From Flavobacterium panacis (GTDB taxonomy: Bacteria; Bacteroidota; Bacteroidia; Flavobacteriales; Flavobacteriaceae): a stretch of DNA of 64,000 nucleotides. The position numbers and the translations under genes are program-made. Below, piece by piece: positions 55,901-63,913 of this stretch. The stretch covers positions 1 to 64,000 of the forward strand of contig NZ_JANKMS010000015.1 of NCBI RefSeq assembly GCF_024649945.1, given 5' to 3'. The notes beneath the pieces were generated by a model. It was not told where the DNA came from. It saw nothing but the letters and a program-made list of their open reading frames with translations, and made no database searches. Position 1 is the first letter of the stretch, and each line of letters begins with the position of its first letter.

Positions 55901-56239
55901 TTGATTTTAAATTCTATTAAATATTCCAAGGAAAATATTGCACCTGAAATTAAGATCGAAACCACAAAAGCTTCTGTTGAAGAAATAACAAATCTGGGAG
56001 GCAAAACAGAAACGGAATATGTCAAAATTAATGTTACTGATAATGGTATCGGTTTTAGTAAAGATTTTGAAAACCGTATTTTCGAACCTTTCTTCAGATT
56101 ACACAGCAAAGACGAATATGCAGGAAGCGGACTTGGTTTGACCCTTGTGAAAAAGATAGTTTCTAACCATAACGGTTTTATTAAAGCATCCAGTAAAATT
56201 GATTTTGGAACTACAGTAAGTATATATCTTCCTCAGTAA
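52961..56239 (+). CDS. CheB-CheR-PAS-histidine kinase fusion
   Basis: This 1092-residue protein has no signal peptide or membrane segment. Domain order: CheB-like methylesterase (about 14-195); CheR methyltransferase (about 215-490) with an intact SAM motif (WSAACSTGEEAYSLAI) and CRNVLIYLN; a CheR-associated PAS-like domain (about 530-640); a coiled coil of Glu/Gln heptads (about 650-735); PAS (about 745-860); HisKA with H870 (AASHDLQEPL); and HATPase (about 985-1090, ending GTTVSIYLP). In the CheB triad H51 and D143 are present but the nucleophile position reads T24 (IAGTSGEL) instead of serine. No chemoreceptor is nearby, so it is likely a cytoplasmic signalling hub rather than classical chemotaxis. 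Confidence 0.88.
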   Translation: MILENTNSTENISQNFPIAAIAGTSGELEALHKIISQIPKDSGIAYIVLQHLSSNNPDNLTSELSKLAKIPVVEIVNQIDFQPDHIYVVPENNYLMAEDGILKMHDIKRIDKITQNIDITFEAIAQIYKSFAIGVVLSGSVFDGTFGLKKIKEYGGVTIVQDPETSHFKTMAQNAIEADAVDFVLAPENIATQIATIRKSYLNNDAYSEEEHISKKEEDVLNQILNLILQKTENDFFHYKRPAIRRRITRRMVILKKETLSDYYTILRSNKNEQELLFNDLLIPVTYFFRDEDSFEALSETVLPQLIQNCTNNTLRLWSAACSTGEEAYSLAIVVCEYLTLHNIKDLKVQIFASDISEKSIAKARSAIYSAQDVQHISETRLEKYFTKRDGHYHLNKIIRDMCIFATHNFIKDPPFAKIDLVSCRNVLIYLNSFLQEKVLSSFHYSLKEKGFLFLGKSESANSVQHLFDAVVKQDKIYAKKFTPARYVPQAFKPAYNNLAVKTKTYDNANQETDFRKVADDILFSRYTPASVIINEHLEIVHFHGDTSPYLLPAPGRPNFNVLKMAREGISFELRNAILEINKNKDNIIREHLSVKDQNYQASFEILTLANDEDHLMILFRKNPLPETDLESKNSKKNADQLRIAELEKELSHLREDIKRVTEEEQIAFEELQTTNEELLSSTEELQAMNEELQTSTEELQSNNQELMCTNDELLDRQEQLLSMRNYAESIVQTIREPLIIIDKDYNVKSANPSFYKYFNTTEKDIEGFSFFEIGNCQWDIPDFKDLLFKMVFQKQNIEDYKLEINCGGDKKTLVANARLIQNTKPEGMILLAFEDITDILASNELLNKRNSELQIYNEQLENFTSAASHDLQEPLNKIHMLCHRIFEKEKTLSEDGKHNLQRAMHSAKNMSQLIADLINYSRLNFSEKKFKKTDFNLLVKKTLTDIKDSIEEKKAVVTIDIAENSVNAIAFQIQQLLTNLILNSIKYSKENIAPEIKIETTKASVEEITNLGGKTETEYVKINVTDNGIGFSKDFENRIFEPFFRLHSKDEYAGSGLGLTLVKKIVSNHNGFIKASSKIDFGTTVSIYLPQ

Positions 56240-56443
56240 TATATACTTATAATACTGCTGGTTTATGGAAATTATGGAAGTCTTTACAGTAATTGTAAAA
56301 GATAATTCCGTATAGTAGATTTAAATTTATATGAAGAGGAAACTCTTTCTGATTTTCAAAATTTACATAATTTATCTTTTAAGTTTTGGAAATTTTATTT
56401 GTACCAAAAACATAAAATTTAAGATTGCCATAAACCCCGCAAA

Positions 56444-58321
56444 ATGAAAACTGATGAAGCACAAATAAATCCTCAAAATATTCATTTTCAAGTTACAGCA
56501 ATTGCAAGTTCTGGAGCTGAAATTGATATTTTAAAAAATATAGTTTCTGATCTTGCATTGGATTCTGGAAGAGCTTATTTAATTTTTGAAAATTTATCTT
56601 CGCCTCAAACCCTTAATCTTGCAGATGAACTAACGTTTTACACTCACATACCTGTTATTGAAATTGTTCATCACATTGATATTCAACCCAATCATATATA
56701 CGTTGTTCCTGAAAATAATTTCCTGACTCATGAAGATGGAATATTAAAACTTCAATCTAAAAACAGAATCAGTAAAGCTGACAATGGTTTTGATTTGTTT
56801 TTTGAAGCAGTTGGACAAGCCTACAAAGCTTATGCAACGGGTATAATTCTAAGCTGGTTTCCACTTGATGGTTCTACGGGACTCAAAAAACTAAAAGAAG
56901 CAGGCGGTTTTACAATTGCGGCACTTTCTAAAAGAGGCCTCATTCAAAATGAAATGACCTCTGAATATATTGATTATTTTACTGCGCCAAATGAAATTGC
57001 AGATAAGCTTTTGCAAATTCATAAAAGCAATTTAGTCACGCATTCTTACGAAGAAAAAGAAGAATCTACACCAAGCGAACAAGAACTTCTTGATCAAATA
57101 ATTGAAATATTGTTGCTAAAAACGGGTACAGATTTTCAGCATTATAAACATTCTACTTTACGAAGAAGAATTTCAAAAAGAATGGTTGATACGAAACAAG
57201 AAACCGTAGAAAAATATGTCGATTTTCTTCGAAGTAATAATAAAGAACAAGATATATTATTTGATAATTTTTTGATTTCGGTGAGTTACTTTTTCCGTGA
57301 TCACGAAGCTTTCAATAATTTATGCAAAACTACAATTCCTTTTCTTATTGAAAATGTAACTAATAATACAATCAGAATTTGGTCGGCTGGATGCGCTACT
57401 GGAGAAGAAGCTTATTCTCTTGCGATCTGCATTCATGAATATTTGGAAGAAATCAATAGAAATGATATTAAAATACAGATAATTGCATCAGACCTTTCTG
57501 AAAAGTGCATTTCAAAAGCACGTTCGGCATCTTACACTGTACAAGATGTCAAAAATATAACTGATAAGAGACTTGCAAAATATTTTACAAAAAGAGATAA
57601 CAGTTTTCATGTCAATAAAATAATTCGGGATATGTGCGTTTTTGCTGTGCATGATTTGACTAAAGATGCTCCTTTTTCTAAAATTGATTTTGTTTCCTGT
57701 CGCAATGTTTTGATTTATTTTGATACTAATTTACAAAATCAAGTATTGGCATCATTTCATTATGCATTGCGTTCAAATGGTTATTTATTCCTCGGAAAAT
57801 CAGAATGGGCGCATCATGTGCCGCATTTATTCACTGCTGTCGATAAACTGGATAGAATCTATACTCGAAACACAATTGCAACAGTTCAATCAAAAAAAAC
57901 AAATCACAAGGATCAATACAACAGCCTTAAAATAAAAGAGAATACCGAAGTTAAAAAAGACTATAATTCAATAACATCTAATATTTTACTGGAACATTTT
58001 TCTGCCGCTGCCGTATTAATTAATGAAGATTTGGAAATAGTACATTTTCATGGCGATACAAGTCCGTTTTTGCGCTTAGCCTCTGGAAAACCAAGTTTAA
58101 ATATTCTAAGTATGGCGCGAGATGAATTTGTCTTTGAACTGAGAAACTACATTTTAAAAGCTAAATACGAGAAAAAGAACTTTTCAGGAGAATTTCTTTC
58201 TTCTAAAAGGCAACCTTTTTTAAATTCTTTTGAAATCATTTATCTTGAACCTCATCCTGATTTATTGCTTATTATTTTCTATCAAAATGCTATTTCTTCA
58301 TCAGATTCAATGGATGGCTAA
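56444..58321 (+). CDS. CheB-CheR fusion without kinase
   Basis: This 625-residue paralogue of the preceding protein is truncated after the CheR-associated PAS-like domain. It has CheB (about 14-195), CheR (about 215-490; SAM motif WSAGCATGEEAYSLAI intact; CRNVLIYFD) and the PAS-like domain (about 520-620, ending in FYQNAISSS). In its CheB domain the serine is present (S23, IASSGAEI) and D142 is kept, but the histidine is replaced by asparagine (N50, FENLSS) and the usual SGxxxDG is SWFPLDG. It is thus unlikely to be an active methylesterase. It has its own leader of 204 bp and is followed by a terminator. Confidence 0.85.
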   Translation: MKTDEAQINPQNIHFQVTAIASSGAEIDILKNIVSDLALDSGRAYLIFENLSSPQTLNLADELTFYTHIPVIEIVHHIDIQPNHIYVVPENNFLTHEDGILKLQSKNRISKADNGFDLFFEAVGQAYKAYATGIILSWFPLDGSTGLKKLKEAGGFTIAALSKRGLIQNEMTSEYIDYFTAPNEIADKLLQIHKSNLVTHSYEEKEESTPSEQELLDQIIEILLLKTGTDFQHYKHSTLRRRISKRMVDTKQETVEKYVDFLRSNNKEQDILFDNFLISVSYFFRDHEAFNNLCKTTIPFLIENVTNNTIRIWSAGCATGEEAYSLAICIHEYLEEINRNDIKIQIIASDLSEKCISKARSASYTVQDVKNITDKRLAKYFTKRDNSFHVNKIIRDMCVFAVHDLTKDAPFSKIDFVSCRNVLIYFDTNLQNQVLASFHYALRSNGYLFLGKSEWAHHVPHLFTAVDKLDRIYTRNTIATVQSKKTNHKDQYNSLKIKENTEVKKDYNSITSNILLEHFSAAAVLINEDLEIVHFHGDTSPFLRLASGKPSLNILSMARDEFVFELRNYILKAKYEKKNFSGEFLSSKRQPFLNSFEIIYLEPHPDLLLIIFYQNAISSSDSMDG

Positions 58322-58353
58322 GGAATAACTTTTATAGTAAAAATTCAAAACAT

Positions 58354-58381
58354 AAAATCTCCAAAAATGGAGATTTTTTTT
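58354..58381 (+). terminator. Rho-independent terminator
   Basis: AAAATCTCC (58354-58362) pairs with GGAGATTTT (58369-58377) and runs into a T tract. Confidence 0.85.
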
Positions 58382-58421
58382 GTTTATAGATGGCTGTGGC
58401 AATTGTAGAATAATCAAAAGC

Positions 58422-58465
58422 AATTCTATAAAAATGGCATTTTTTCATCCTCTAAATTTGAATTA
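58422..58465 (+). promoter_or_regulatory. Promoter of the catalase operon
   Basis: AATTCTATAA (58422-58431) is followed by TCTAAATTTGAATTA (58451-58465), including a -7 box TAAATTTG (58453-58460). The same two blocks occur in the same order and spacing before the small acidic gene at 24691. No -33 TTG is seen, so an alternative sigma factor or an activator is possible. Confidence 0.5.
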
Positions 58466-58553
58466 CTTGATAATTTACGACCTACAACTACATGCAAACC
58501 GAAAAGGTAACCTTGTATTTTATTAAGAGTTTTAACTAATATGAAAAAACACC

Positions 58554-60698
58554 ATGAAGAATTTGCAAGACGAAAAACAAAGAGATTTATCCATCAATAC
58601 TTCTGATGGAACGAACAAATTTTTAACCACTGATCAAGGAGTAAAAATTAACGATGACAACAATTCACTGAAGGCAGGTGACCGCGGACCAAGTTTATTA
58701 GAAGATTTTATTTTAAGAGAAAAAATTACGCATTTTGACCACGAAAGAATTCCGGAAAGAATTGTTCACGCACGAGGATCAGGAGCGCACGGATTCTTTG
58801 AAGTAACAAATCCGATTCCAGAATTAACTAAAGCTGGTTTCTTACAGGAAAAAGGACAAAAAACACCCGTTTTTACAAGATTTTCAACCGTTGCAGGATC
58901 AAGAGGTTCTACAGATCTTGCGCGTGATGCTAGAGGATTTGCGGTTAAATTTTATACTCAAGAAGGAATTTATGATTTGGTTGCCAATAATATTCCTGTA
59001 TTTTTTATTCAAGATGCCTCTAAATTTCCTGATTTAGTTCATGCTGTAAAACCAGAACCTCATAACGAAATTCCACAAGCAGCATCCGCACACGATACTT
59101 TTTGGGATTTTATTTCACTAATGCCAGAATCCATGCACATGATTATGTGGGTAATGTCAGATCGTGCAATTCCGAGAAGTTATAGAATGATGGAAGGATT
59201 TGGTGTTCATACTTTTAGACTGGTAAATGCGCAAGAAGAATCGGTTTTTGTGAAATTTCATTGGAAACCTAAGTTAGGTACACACGCCGTTGCTTGGGAT
59301 GAAGCGCAGAAAATTTCGGGTAAAAATCCAGATTTCCATCGTCAAGATTTATGGGAAGCCATTGAAAATGGGAATTTTCCAGAATGGGAATTAGGCGTAC
59401 AAATTATTCCAAACGAAGACGAACACAAATACGATTTCGATCTTTTGGATCCGACAAAAATTGTTCCCGAAGAACTGGTTCCTGTTACGATAATTGGAAG
59501 AATGGTTTTGAACAAAAACCCTGAAAATTTCTTTGCAGAAACAGAACAAATTGCCTTTCACCCCGGTCATGTTGTGCCAGGAATTGATTTTTCAAATGAT
59601 CCGCTTTTGCAAGGAAGATTGTTTTCTTATACCGATACGCAATTATCACGATTAGGAAGTCCGAATTTTCATGAAATTCCAATCAACAGAAGCGTTGCGC
59701 CTGTACATAACAATCAGCGAGACGGCCACATGCGTCAGGAAATTAATAAAGGTCGGGTAAGCTATCATCCGAATTCTTTGGGTGGCGGATGCCCGTATCA
59801 GGCAAAAATTGCTGAAGGAGGATTTTCAAGTTTTAACGAACGTGTGGACTCTCACAAAGTGCGAGCTAGAAGTGAAAGTTTTACCGATCATTTCGGACAA
59901 GCCAAACTATTTTTTAACAGCCAGACGCCTGAAGAAAAAAGCCATATTGTAAAAGCACTGCGCTTTGAACTTGGAAAAGTAGAGACAACAGCAATTCGAG
60001 TTCGAATGCTGGGATTATTATCTCAAGTTGATACAGAACTTGCTGAAAAAGTTGCCCTTGGTCTTGGAGCTACTGTCCCTCCTATTTTAGAAAAACCAAT
60101 TAACAAAGGAGTTTCGCCAGAAACAGAAGAAGCTGGAACTCAGGAACCTCAAACTATTAATCAGGCGATTGAATCTTCGCAAGCTTTGAGCATGATTAAA
60201 AACCCAACAAATTCACCAACAATTGAATCAAGAAAAGTAGCAATTTTGGTATCGGATGGTGTTTCTGAAGCAGCTGTAATGAATATGAAAAATGCACTTA
60301 AAAAAGCAGGTGCCAAAGGCTGCGTAATTGCACCACACTTAGGTGCTGTAAAAACAGATTCTGATGGAGCAATTGCGGCAGAGTTTAGTTTCTTAACTGC
60401 TTCATCAGTATTATTTGATGCCGTTTACATTCCACACGGACTAGGACTTAACGAATTGGCAGAAAATGAAGATGCACTTGAATACCTAAACGATGCTTAC
60501 AAACACTGTAAAGTAATTGGTGCTGATGGTGAAGCTTCGGAGATTATAAGCGGCGCATCTTTTGCCTCTAAAATTTCAAATGATGATCCTGGCGTAATTG
60601 TAACGAGCGAAATTGCAACTGAAGCATTTGCTCAGGAATTTATAAATGCGATGACGAAGCACCGTTTTTGGCAGCGCGAAACCAACTTATACAATTAA
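58554..60698 (+). CDS. katE: Large-subunit (clade 2) catalase
   Basis: This 714-residue cytoplasmic catalase disproportionates hydrogen peroxide. It has the catalytic histidine in RIPERIVHARGSGAHGFFEV, haem-pocket motifs (FSTVAGSRGS, FAVKFYT) and the proximal tyrosine in RLFSYTDTQLSRLG. The C-terminal flavodoxin/PfpI-like domain (about 560-700, KVAILVSDGVSEAAVMNMK) marks HPII-type enzymes. All family residues seen are intact. It is followed within 17 bp by the YciF-like gene and probably co-transcribed. Expression is likely stress-induced through the shared promoter design. Confidence 0.95.
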   Translation: MKNLQDEKQRDLSINTSDGTNKFLTTDQGVKINDDNNSLKAGDRGPSLLEDFILREKITHFDHERIPERIVHARGSGAHGFFEVTNPIPELTKAGFLQEKGQKTPVFTRFSTVAGSRGSTDLARDARGFAVKFYTQEGIYDLVANNIPVFFIQDASKFPDLVHAVKPEPHNEIPQAASAHDTFWDFISLMPESMHMIMWVMSDRAIPRSYRMMEGFGVHTFRLVNAQEESVFVKFHWKPKLGTHAVAWDEAQKISGKNPDFHRQDLWEAIENGNFPEWELGVQIIPNEDEHKYDFDLLDPTKIVPEELVPVTIIGRMVLNKNPENFFAETEQIAFHPGHVVPGIDFSNDPLLQGRLFSYTDTQLSRLGSPNFHEIPINRSVAPVHNNQRDGHMRQEINKGRVSYHPNSLGGGCPYQAKIAEGGFSSFNERVDSHKVRARSESFTDHFGQAKLFFNSQTPEEKSHIVKALRFELGKVETTAIRVRMLGLLSQVDTELAEKVALGLGATVPPILEKPINKGVSPETEEAGTQEPQTINQAIESSQALSMIKNPTNSPTIESRKVAILVSDGVSEAAVMNMKNALKKAGAKGCVIAPHLGAVKTDSDGAIAAEFSFLTASSVLFDAVYIPHGLGLNELAENEDALEYLNDAYKHCKVIGADGEASEIISGASFASKISNDDPGVIVTSEIATEAFAQEFINAMTKHRFWQRETNLYN

Positions 60699-60715
60699 TT
60701 TCAAAAAAACATAAA

Positions 60716-61318
60716 ATGAAAAATTCAGAAAAACAAGGTCAGACTAATGCCGCAAAATCAAAAGCGAATCAGTCAAAAGATATAAAAAACAATGCAAAAA
60801 AAATCAATATTGTAGCACCATCTCCAGATGCAGCAACAGAATTGAAAGATTTATTTATTGACAGTCTCAAAGATATTTACTGGGCAGAAAATGCCTTATT
60901 GAGCGCTTTACCAAAAATGGCGGCTAATGCGTCCTCAGCAGGACTTTCTGGTGCTATCTTAGAACACATTTCTGTTACTGAAAATCAAGTAGCAAGACTG
61001 GAACAGGTATTTGATTTACTGGGAGAAAAAGCCGAAGGTAAAAAATGTGAAGCAATGGCTGGATTATTAAAAGAAGGCGATAGTATTATTTTAGAAACCG
61101 CTCCAGGTGCTGTTAGAGATGCTGGAATTATTGCTGCTTCTCAAAAAATCGAACATTATGAAATTGCTACTTACGGCACTTTAGTTGCCTTTGCAAAAGC
61201 TATTGGCGAAAATGATGCGGCCAAATTATTAACGCAGACTCTTGCCGAAGAAAAAGAAGCAGATTGTTTGTTAAACGATGTTGCTTTAAACTTGGTCAAC
61301 CTTGTAGCTGCGGAATAA
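60716..61318 (+). CDS. YciF/DUF892 ferritin-like stress protein
   Basis: Starting at the ATG at 60716 gives 200 residues; a longer frame from 60668 overlaps the catalase end and is not preferred. The first 40 residues are lysine/asparagine-rich and disordered. The rest is a four-helix ferritin-like domain (about 40-195) with the family start LKDLFIDSLKDIYWAENALL, the metal-ligand pattern E-x-ILEHISVTENQVARLEQ and SQKIEHYEIATYG. DUF892 proteins are induced by osmotic and oxidative stress. The 17-bp spacing from katE suggests joint expression. Biochemical role not known. Confidence 0.85.
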   Translation: MKNSEKQGQTNAAKSKANQSKDIKNNAKKINIVAPSPDAATELKDLFIDSLKDIYWAENALLSALPKMAANASSAGLSGAILEHISVTENQVARLEQVFDLLGEKAEGKKCEAMAGLLKEGDSIILETAPGAVRDAGIIAASQKIEHYEIATYGTLVAFAKAIGENDAAKLLTQTLAEEKEADCLLNDVALNLVNLVAAE

Positions 61319-61363
61319 ATGACCATTATAAATAGATAAGAATAACTTTTAAAATATTATACT

Positions 61364-61648
61364 ATGAATTTAGAAGAAAAAGAAAATTACGATCTGGGAG
61401 ATCAAAATTTTCAAGACAAAGAACGATATGAAGATCCTGATATTGACATGCCTCCAACAGATCATCCAATATCTGACAACGCGGAACCAGATTACGGCGA
61501 TGACTTAGAAATCAACGAATCTGATGATGATTATGATGATGATGAATTCGATGACGACGATGAATTTGACGACAATGAAATTGACAATGCCGACTTAGAA
61601 GATCTAGACGATGACGCTGGTACGAATCCAAATCGGAATAATTTCTAA
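61364..61648 (+). CDS. Small highly acidic protein
   Basis: This 94-residue protein consists largely of Asp, Glu and Asn, with a run of acidic residues near 55-75 (ESDDDYDDDEFDDDDEF). It has no signal peptide or membrane segment and is predicted disordered. It lies 45 bp after the YciF-like gene and may be part of the same stress operon. Its composition resembles the acidic protein at 24691-24972. No family is recognised. Confidence 0.6.
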   Translation: MNLEEKENYDLGDQNFQDKERYEDPDIDMPPTDHPISDNAEPDYGDDLEINESDDDYDDDEFDDDDEFDDNEIDNADLEDLDDDAGTNPNRNNF

Positions 61649-61652
61649 AGAA

Positions 61653-61680
61653 AACCCCATCTAGAAATAGATGGGGTTGT
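61653..61680. terminator. Bidirectional terminator with GAAA tetraloop
   Basis: A perfect 11-bp stem AACCCCATCTA (61653-61663) / TAGATGGGGTT (61668-61678) closes a GAAA loop, followed by GTTTTAT. It separates convergent genes. Confidence 0.88.
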
Positions 61681-61681
61681 T

Positions 61682-62134
61682 TTATAAGTTTTGCTTTTGT
61701 TTTTTTTCTTTGTCCCCAGTCGCTTTTCGGTCTCTTTTTTCATTCCAAAATTGAATGATAGAACCTAATACTTTTCTAAATTTTTCTTCACTGTAAGGAT
61801 TTATAAAATAACTCTGGGTGGGAACAGAATAAGTATCAATGATAAAACAATTGGGAAATAAAACGGAATAGAATAAACAAGGACAATCTGATTTTTGACT
61901 AATATCCTTATGATGCTCTAAATTCTGATGTTTGCTGTCTTCTTGAAATTGAAGAATATTGGTAAAAAATATAAAAGGATTTATGTCGTTCAATAACAGT
62001 TCTTCGTCTGCCTCTTTAAGTGTATCGAAGTAAAGTATCTCATTACTTACAGATAACTCCAAAAAAATCTGAGCGAATAAACGGCGATCTTCTATATTTT
62101 GTTCTATAATTATGATTGGGCCACTTTTATTCAT
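61682..62134 (-). CDS. Receiver-like protein lacking the phosphoacceptor aspartate
   Basis: This 150-residue protein has the pattern of a response-regulator receiver: an N-terminal strand and acidic pair (IIIIEQNIEDRRLFAQIFLE), a central strand and a late SYFINPYSEEKFRKVL. In the place of the phosphorylated Asp (LDINMP in active receivers) it has FFTNIL, and the late Lys of KP is Asn (NP). It is therefore a pseudo-receiver that cannot be phosphorylated in the usual way. The C-terminus is a lysine-rich tail. It lies next to two multi-domain signalling proteins and may serve as an adaptor in that pathway. Confidence 0.6.
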   Translation of the reverse strand: MNKSGPIIIIEQNIEDRRLFAQIFLELSVSNEILYFDTLKEADEELLLNDINPFIFFTNILQFQEDSKHQNLEHHKDISQKSDCPCLFYSVLFPNCFIIDTYSVPTQSYFINPYSEEKFRKVLGSIIQFWNEKRDRKATGDKEKKQKQNL

Positions 62135-62418
62135 AACAATTCTTTTTTGAGATTATACTTAAAGAATTTTACAAAGATGAATAGAATTTAATGGCTAATT
62201 TATATAATTCACCTTCCAATGTTATATAATTTCCAGTTTTGGAAGAAAATTAGGTTTAAACAATTACTTTTTAGCACTAGCTGAAATGTTTAAACACTTC
62301 TTAAAAAATATCCGAGATTTTTTAATGTGGGAATTATATAAATTGAAAATGTAATTCTGTAAATAACAGACAGATCCAAATCTATCTTTGTAAACTGATT
62401 TCCAACACTATAGAAGAC
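62135..62418. other. Divergent intergenic region
   Basis: No gene is seen. A leftward CATCTTTG box (plus 62172-62179) and a rightward TATCTTTG box (62383-62390) mark promoters of the flanking genes. The remainder is AT-rich with no further structure recognised. Confidence 0.4.
62383..62390 (+). promoter_or_regulatory. -7 promoter box
   Basis: TATCTTTG lies 28 nt before the ATG at 62419 and matches TAnnTTTG. No -33 TTG is obvious. Confidence 0.45.
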
Positions 62419-62577
62419 ATGAAAAACTTTACTTTCCTTTTACTACTTATTATAGTTCTGACCTCAATTTTAAATTTTGGCTGTGAACAGCTTTGTGAAG
62501 ATGAAAATGATACAAGAGCTCACCAAGAAGCTTCAATTCATAAAGTAGACACTCTGAGAACATTAGAAATTGACTAA
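62419..62577 (+). CDS. Small lipoprotein, 52 residues
   Basis: MKNFTFLLLLIIVLTSILNF is followed by a lipobox cysteine at residue 22 (FGCEQLCEDEND) and a short polar tail. It has a good -7 box 28 nt before its start. No family is recognised. It lies 25 bp before another small gene with which it may share a transcript. Confidence 0.5.
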   Translation: MKNFTFLLLLIIVLTSILNFGCEQLCEDENDTRAHQEASIHKVDTLRTLEID

Positions 62578-62602
62578 TCTATTCATTTAAAAAAATCAAG
62601 TT

Positions 62603-62800
62603 ATGGAAAATATAAAATCAAACATTGGAAAAAACGCTTGCAGTGTTTCTAATACAAAAATGTATCCTGGAGATAATAATGAATTAATTTGTGTGAAAGT
62701 CTATAAAGGAGATTGGGGACATTGGGATGAAAAACCAGAATATACTAAACAAAATACCCGTACTATTTCTGACAACCTAATGAAAGATCAAATTAAATGA
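62603..62800 (+). CDS. Small hypothetical protein
   Basis: This 65-residue soluble protein has a Trp/Gly/Asp motif (VYKGDWGHWDEKPEY) and no signal peptide. No family is recognised. Support is a clear start, a short distance to the lipoprotein gene and a terminator downstream. Confidence 0.45.
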   Translation: MENIKSNIGKNACSVSNTKMYPGDNNELICVKVYKGDWGHWDEKPEYTKQNTRTISDNLMKDQIK

Positions 62801-62854
62801 AATTTGATTGTATCTAAATCAGAACTAAAATAGTGAGTAAATCAATCCATAAAA

Positions 62855-62893
62855 AAAGAGCTAAAATGTTAATGATAACACTCTAACTCTTTT
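62855..62893. terminator. Bidirectional terminator-like hairpin
   Basis: AAAGAGCTAAAATGTTA and TAACACTCTAACTCTTT pair at 14 of 17 positions, with A and T runs outside. It lies between convergent genes. Confidence 0.65.
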
Positions 62894-63009
62894 CGATATT
62901 TTAGTTTGACATTATTGTACTTTCTATTTGAAAATGCAGCAATTTGTCTCATTACCACGGAATACATTAATTAGAAAGTACAGATAAGATGCAAACCATA
63001 AGAATAAAA

Positions 63010-63843
63010 TTATTTAAAATTCCAACCTAAAGTCAAACCAAATGCTACTGGTGTGATTTTAGCATTTTGTTCCGTGCTGTACAAACCATTTGCTTTTCTA
63101 TCGTTGGTTGATCCTGGATTAAAACCTACATAAGACTGATTATTTTTTTGATCCAATATTGTTCCAGATCCTTTCTCAAGAAACATTGCTACATATAAGG
63201 CATTCTTTTTAGTCATATCAAATGTAAATCCTAACTCGAAAAAACTCATCAAAATCCCTTTTGTTTCATATTTTCCTGATGCTGAATAACTGCTTTCCTG
63301 TCCTATTCCATATTCAGGTAAATCATCAATAGTTAAATTAAAATCAGGATAATAAGCAGTACCTGTTACATTATCGGCAGTTGCTTTTATTTTATAACTA
63401 ACAGGCAAAAAATACTTTACTCCTGCTCTAAAATTAAAATCAATTCCTTTATTGATGTTGGTTTTAAATTGCACAAATAATGGAATCTGAACGGCTTCCA
63501 ATGTTTGTTTTTCTTTATAATTACTTGTAGTCACATTATAAATAAATGCAGAACCTGAAGCATCTACTTCATAATTGGTTAATGTACTAGAAGGCGCAAT
63601 CAAAGATACGTTTTGTTTGTATTGCGAAAATTCTAATCCTGATCCAAGTCCGATATTTTTTGTAAAGGAATAGATATATCCAGCTTTTACAGCTCCTCCC
63701 ATTTTAGTTTCGGCTATTGTTCCTTCTACATTACCTTCCAGATTCGCTGCTCCTGTTTGTACACCTACATAAAATTGAGCACTAGCAGCTGTTGAGAAAA
63801 GAATTAATACAATTCCTAGAATATGTTTACTATTAAATTTCAT
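63010..63843 (-). CDS. Outer-membrane beta-barrel protein (porin-family type)
   Basis: This 277-residue protein has a signal peptide (to about residue 22, ASAQF) and alternating beta-strand patterns of an eight- to ten-strand barrel (YVGVQTGAANLEG, GAVKAGYIYSFTKNIGLGSG, FVQFKTNINKGIDFNFRAGV), ending in an aromatic terminal strand (FGLTLGWNFK). It resembles PorT/OmpX-like barrels of the phylum. It follows the end of a larger leftward gene by 70 bp. Specific role unknown. Confidence 0.78.
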   Translation of the reverse strand: MKFNSKHILGIVLILFSTAASAQFYVGVQTGAANLEGNVEGTIAETKMGGAVKAGYIYSFTKNIGLGSGLEFSQYKQNVSLIAPSSTLTNYEVDASGSAFIYNVTTSNYKEKQTLEAVQIPLFVQFKTNINKGIDFNFRAGVKYFLPVSYKIKATADNVTGTAYYPDFNLTIDDLPEYGIGQESSYSASGKYETKGILMSFFELGFTFDMTKKNALYVAMFLEKGSGTILDQKNNQSYVGFNPGSTNDRKANGLYSTEQNAKITPVAFGLTLGWNFK

Positions 63844-63870
63844 ATCTGTTATTTTTTACCAGAATAATCC

Positions 63871-63895
63871 ATCCCCATTTAGAGATAATGGGGAT
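63871..63895. terminator. Hairpin between leftward genes
   Basis: ATCCCCAT (63871-63878) pairs with ATGGGGAT (63888-63895) around a 9-nt loop. T-runs on either side are weak, so it may be a partial terminator of the truncated gene. Confidence 0.5.
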
Positions 63896-63913
63896 TTCAT
63901 ATTCTTCTATTAT

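Noticed and set aside
60668..60715. N-terminal extension of the YciF-like protein overlapping the catalase end
   Set aside because: The ATG at 60716 gives a normal family length and avoids the overlap.
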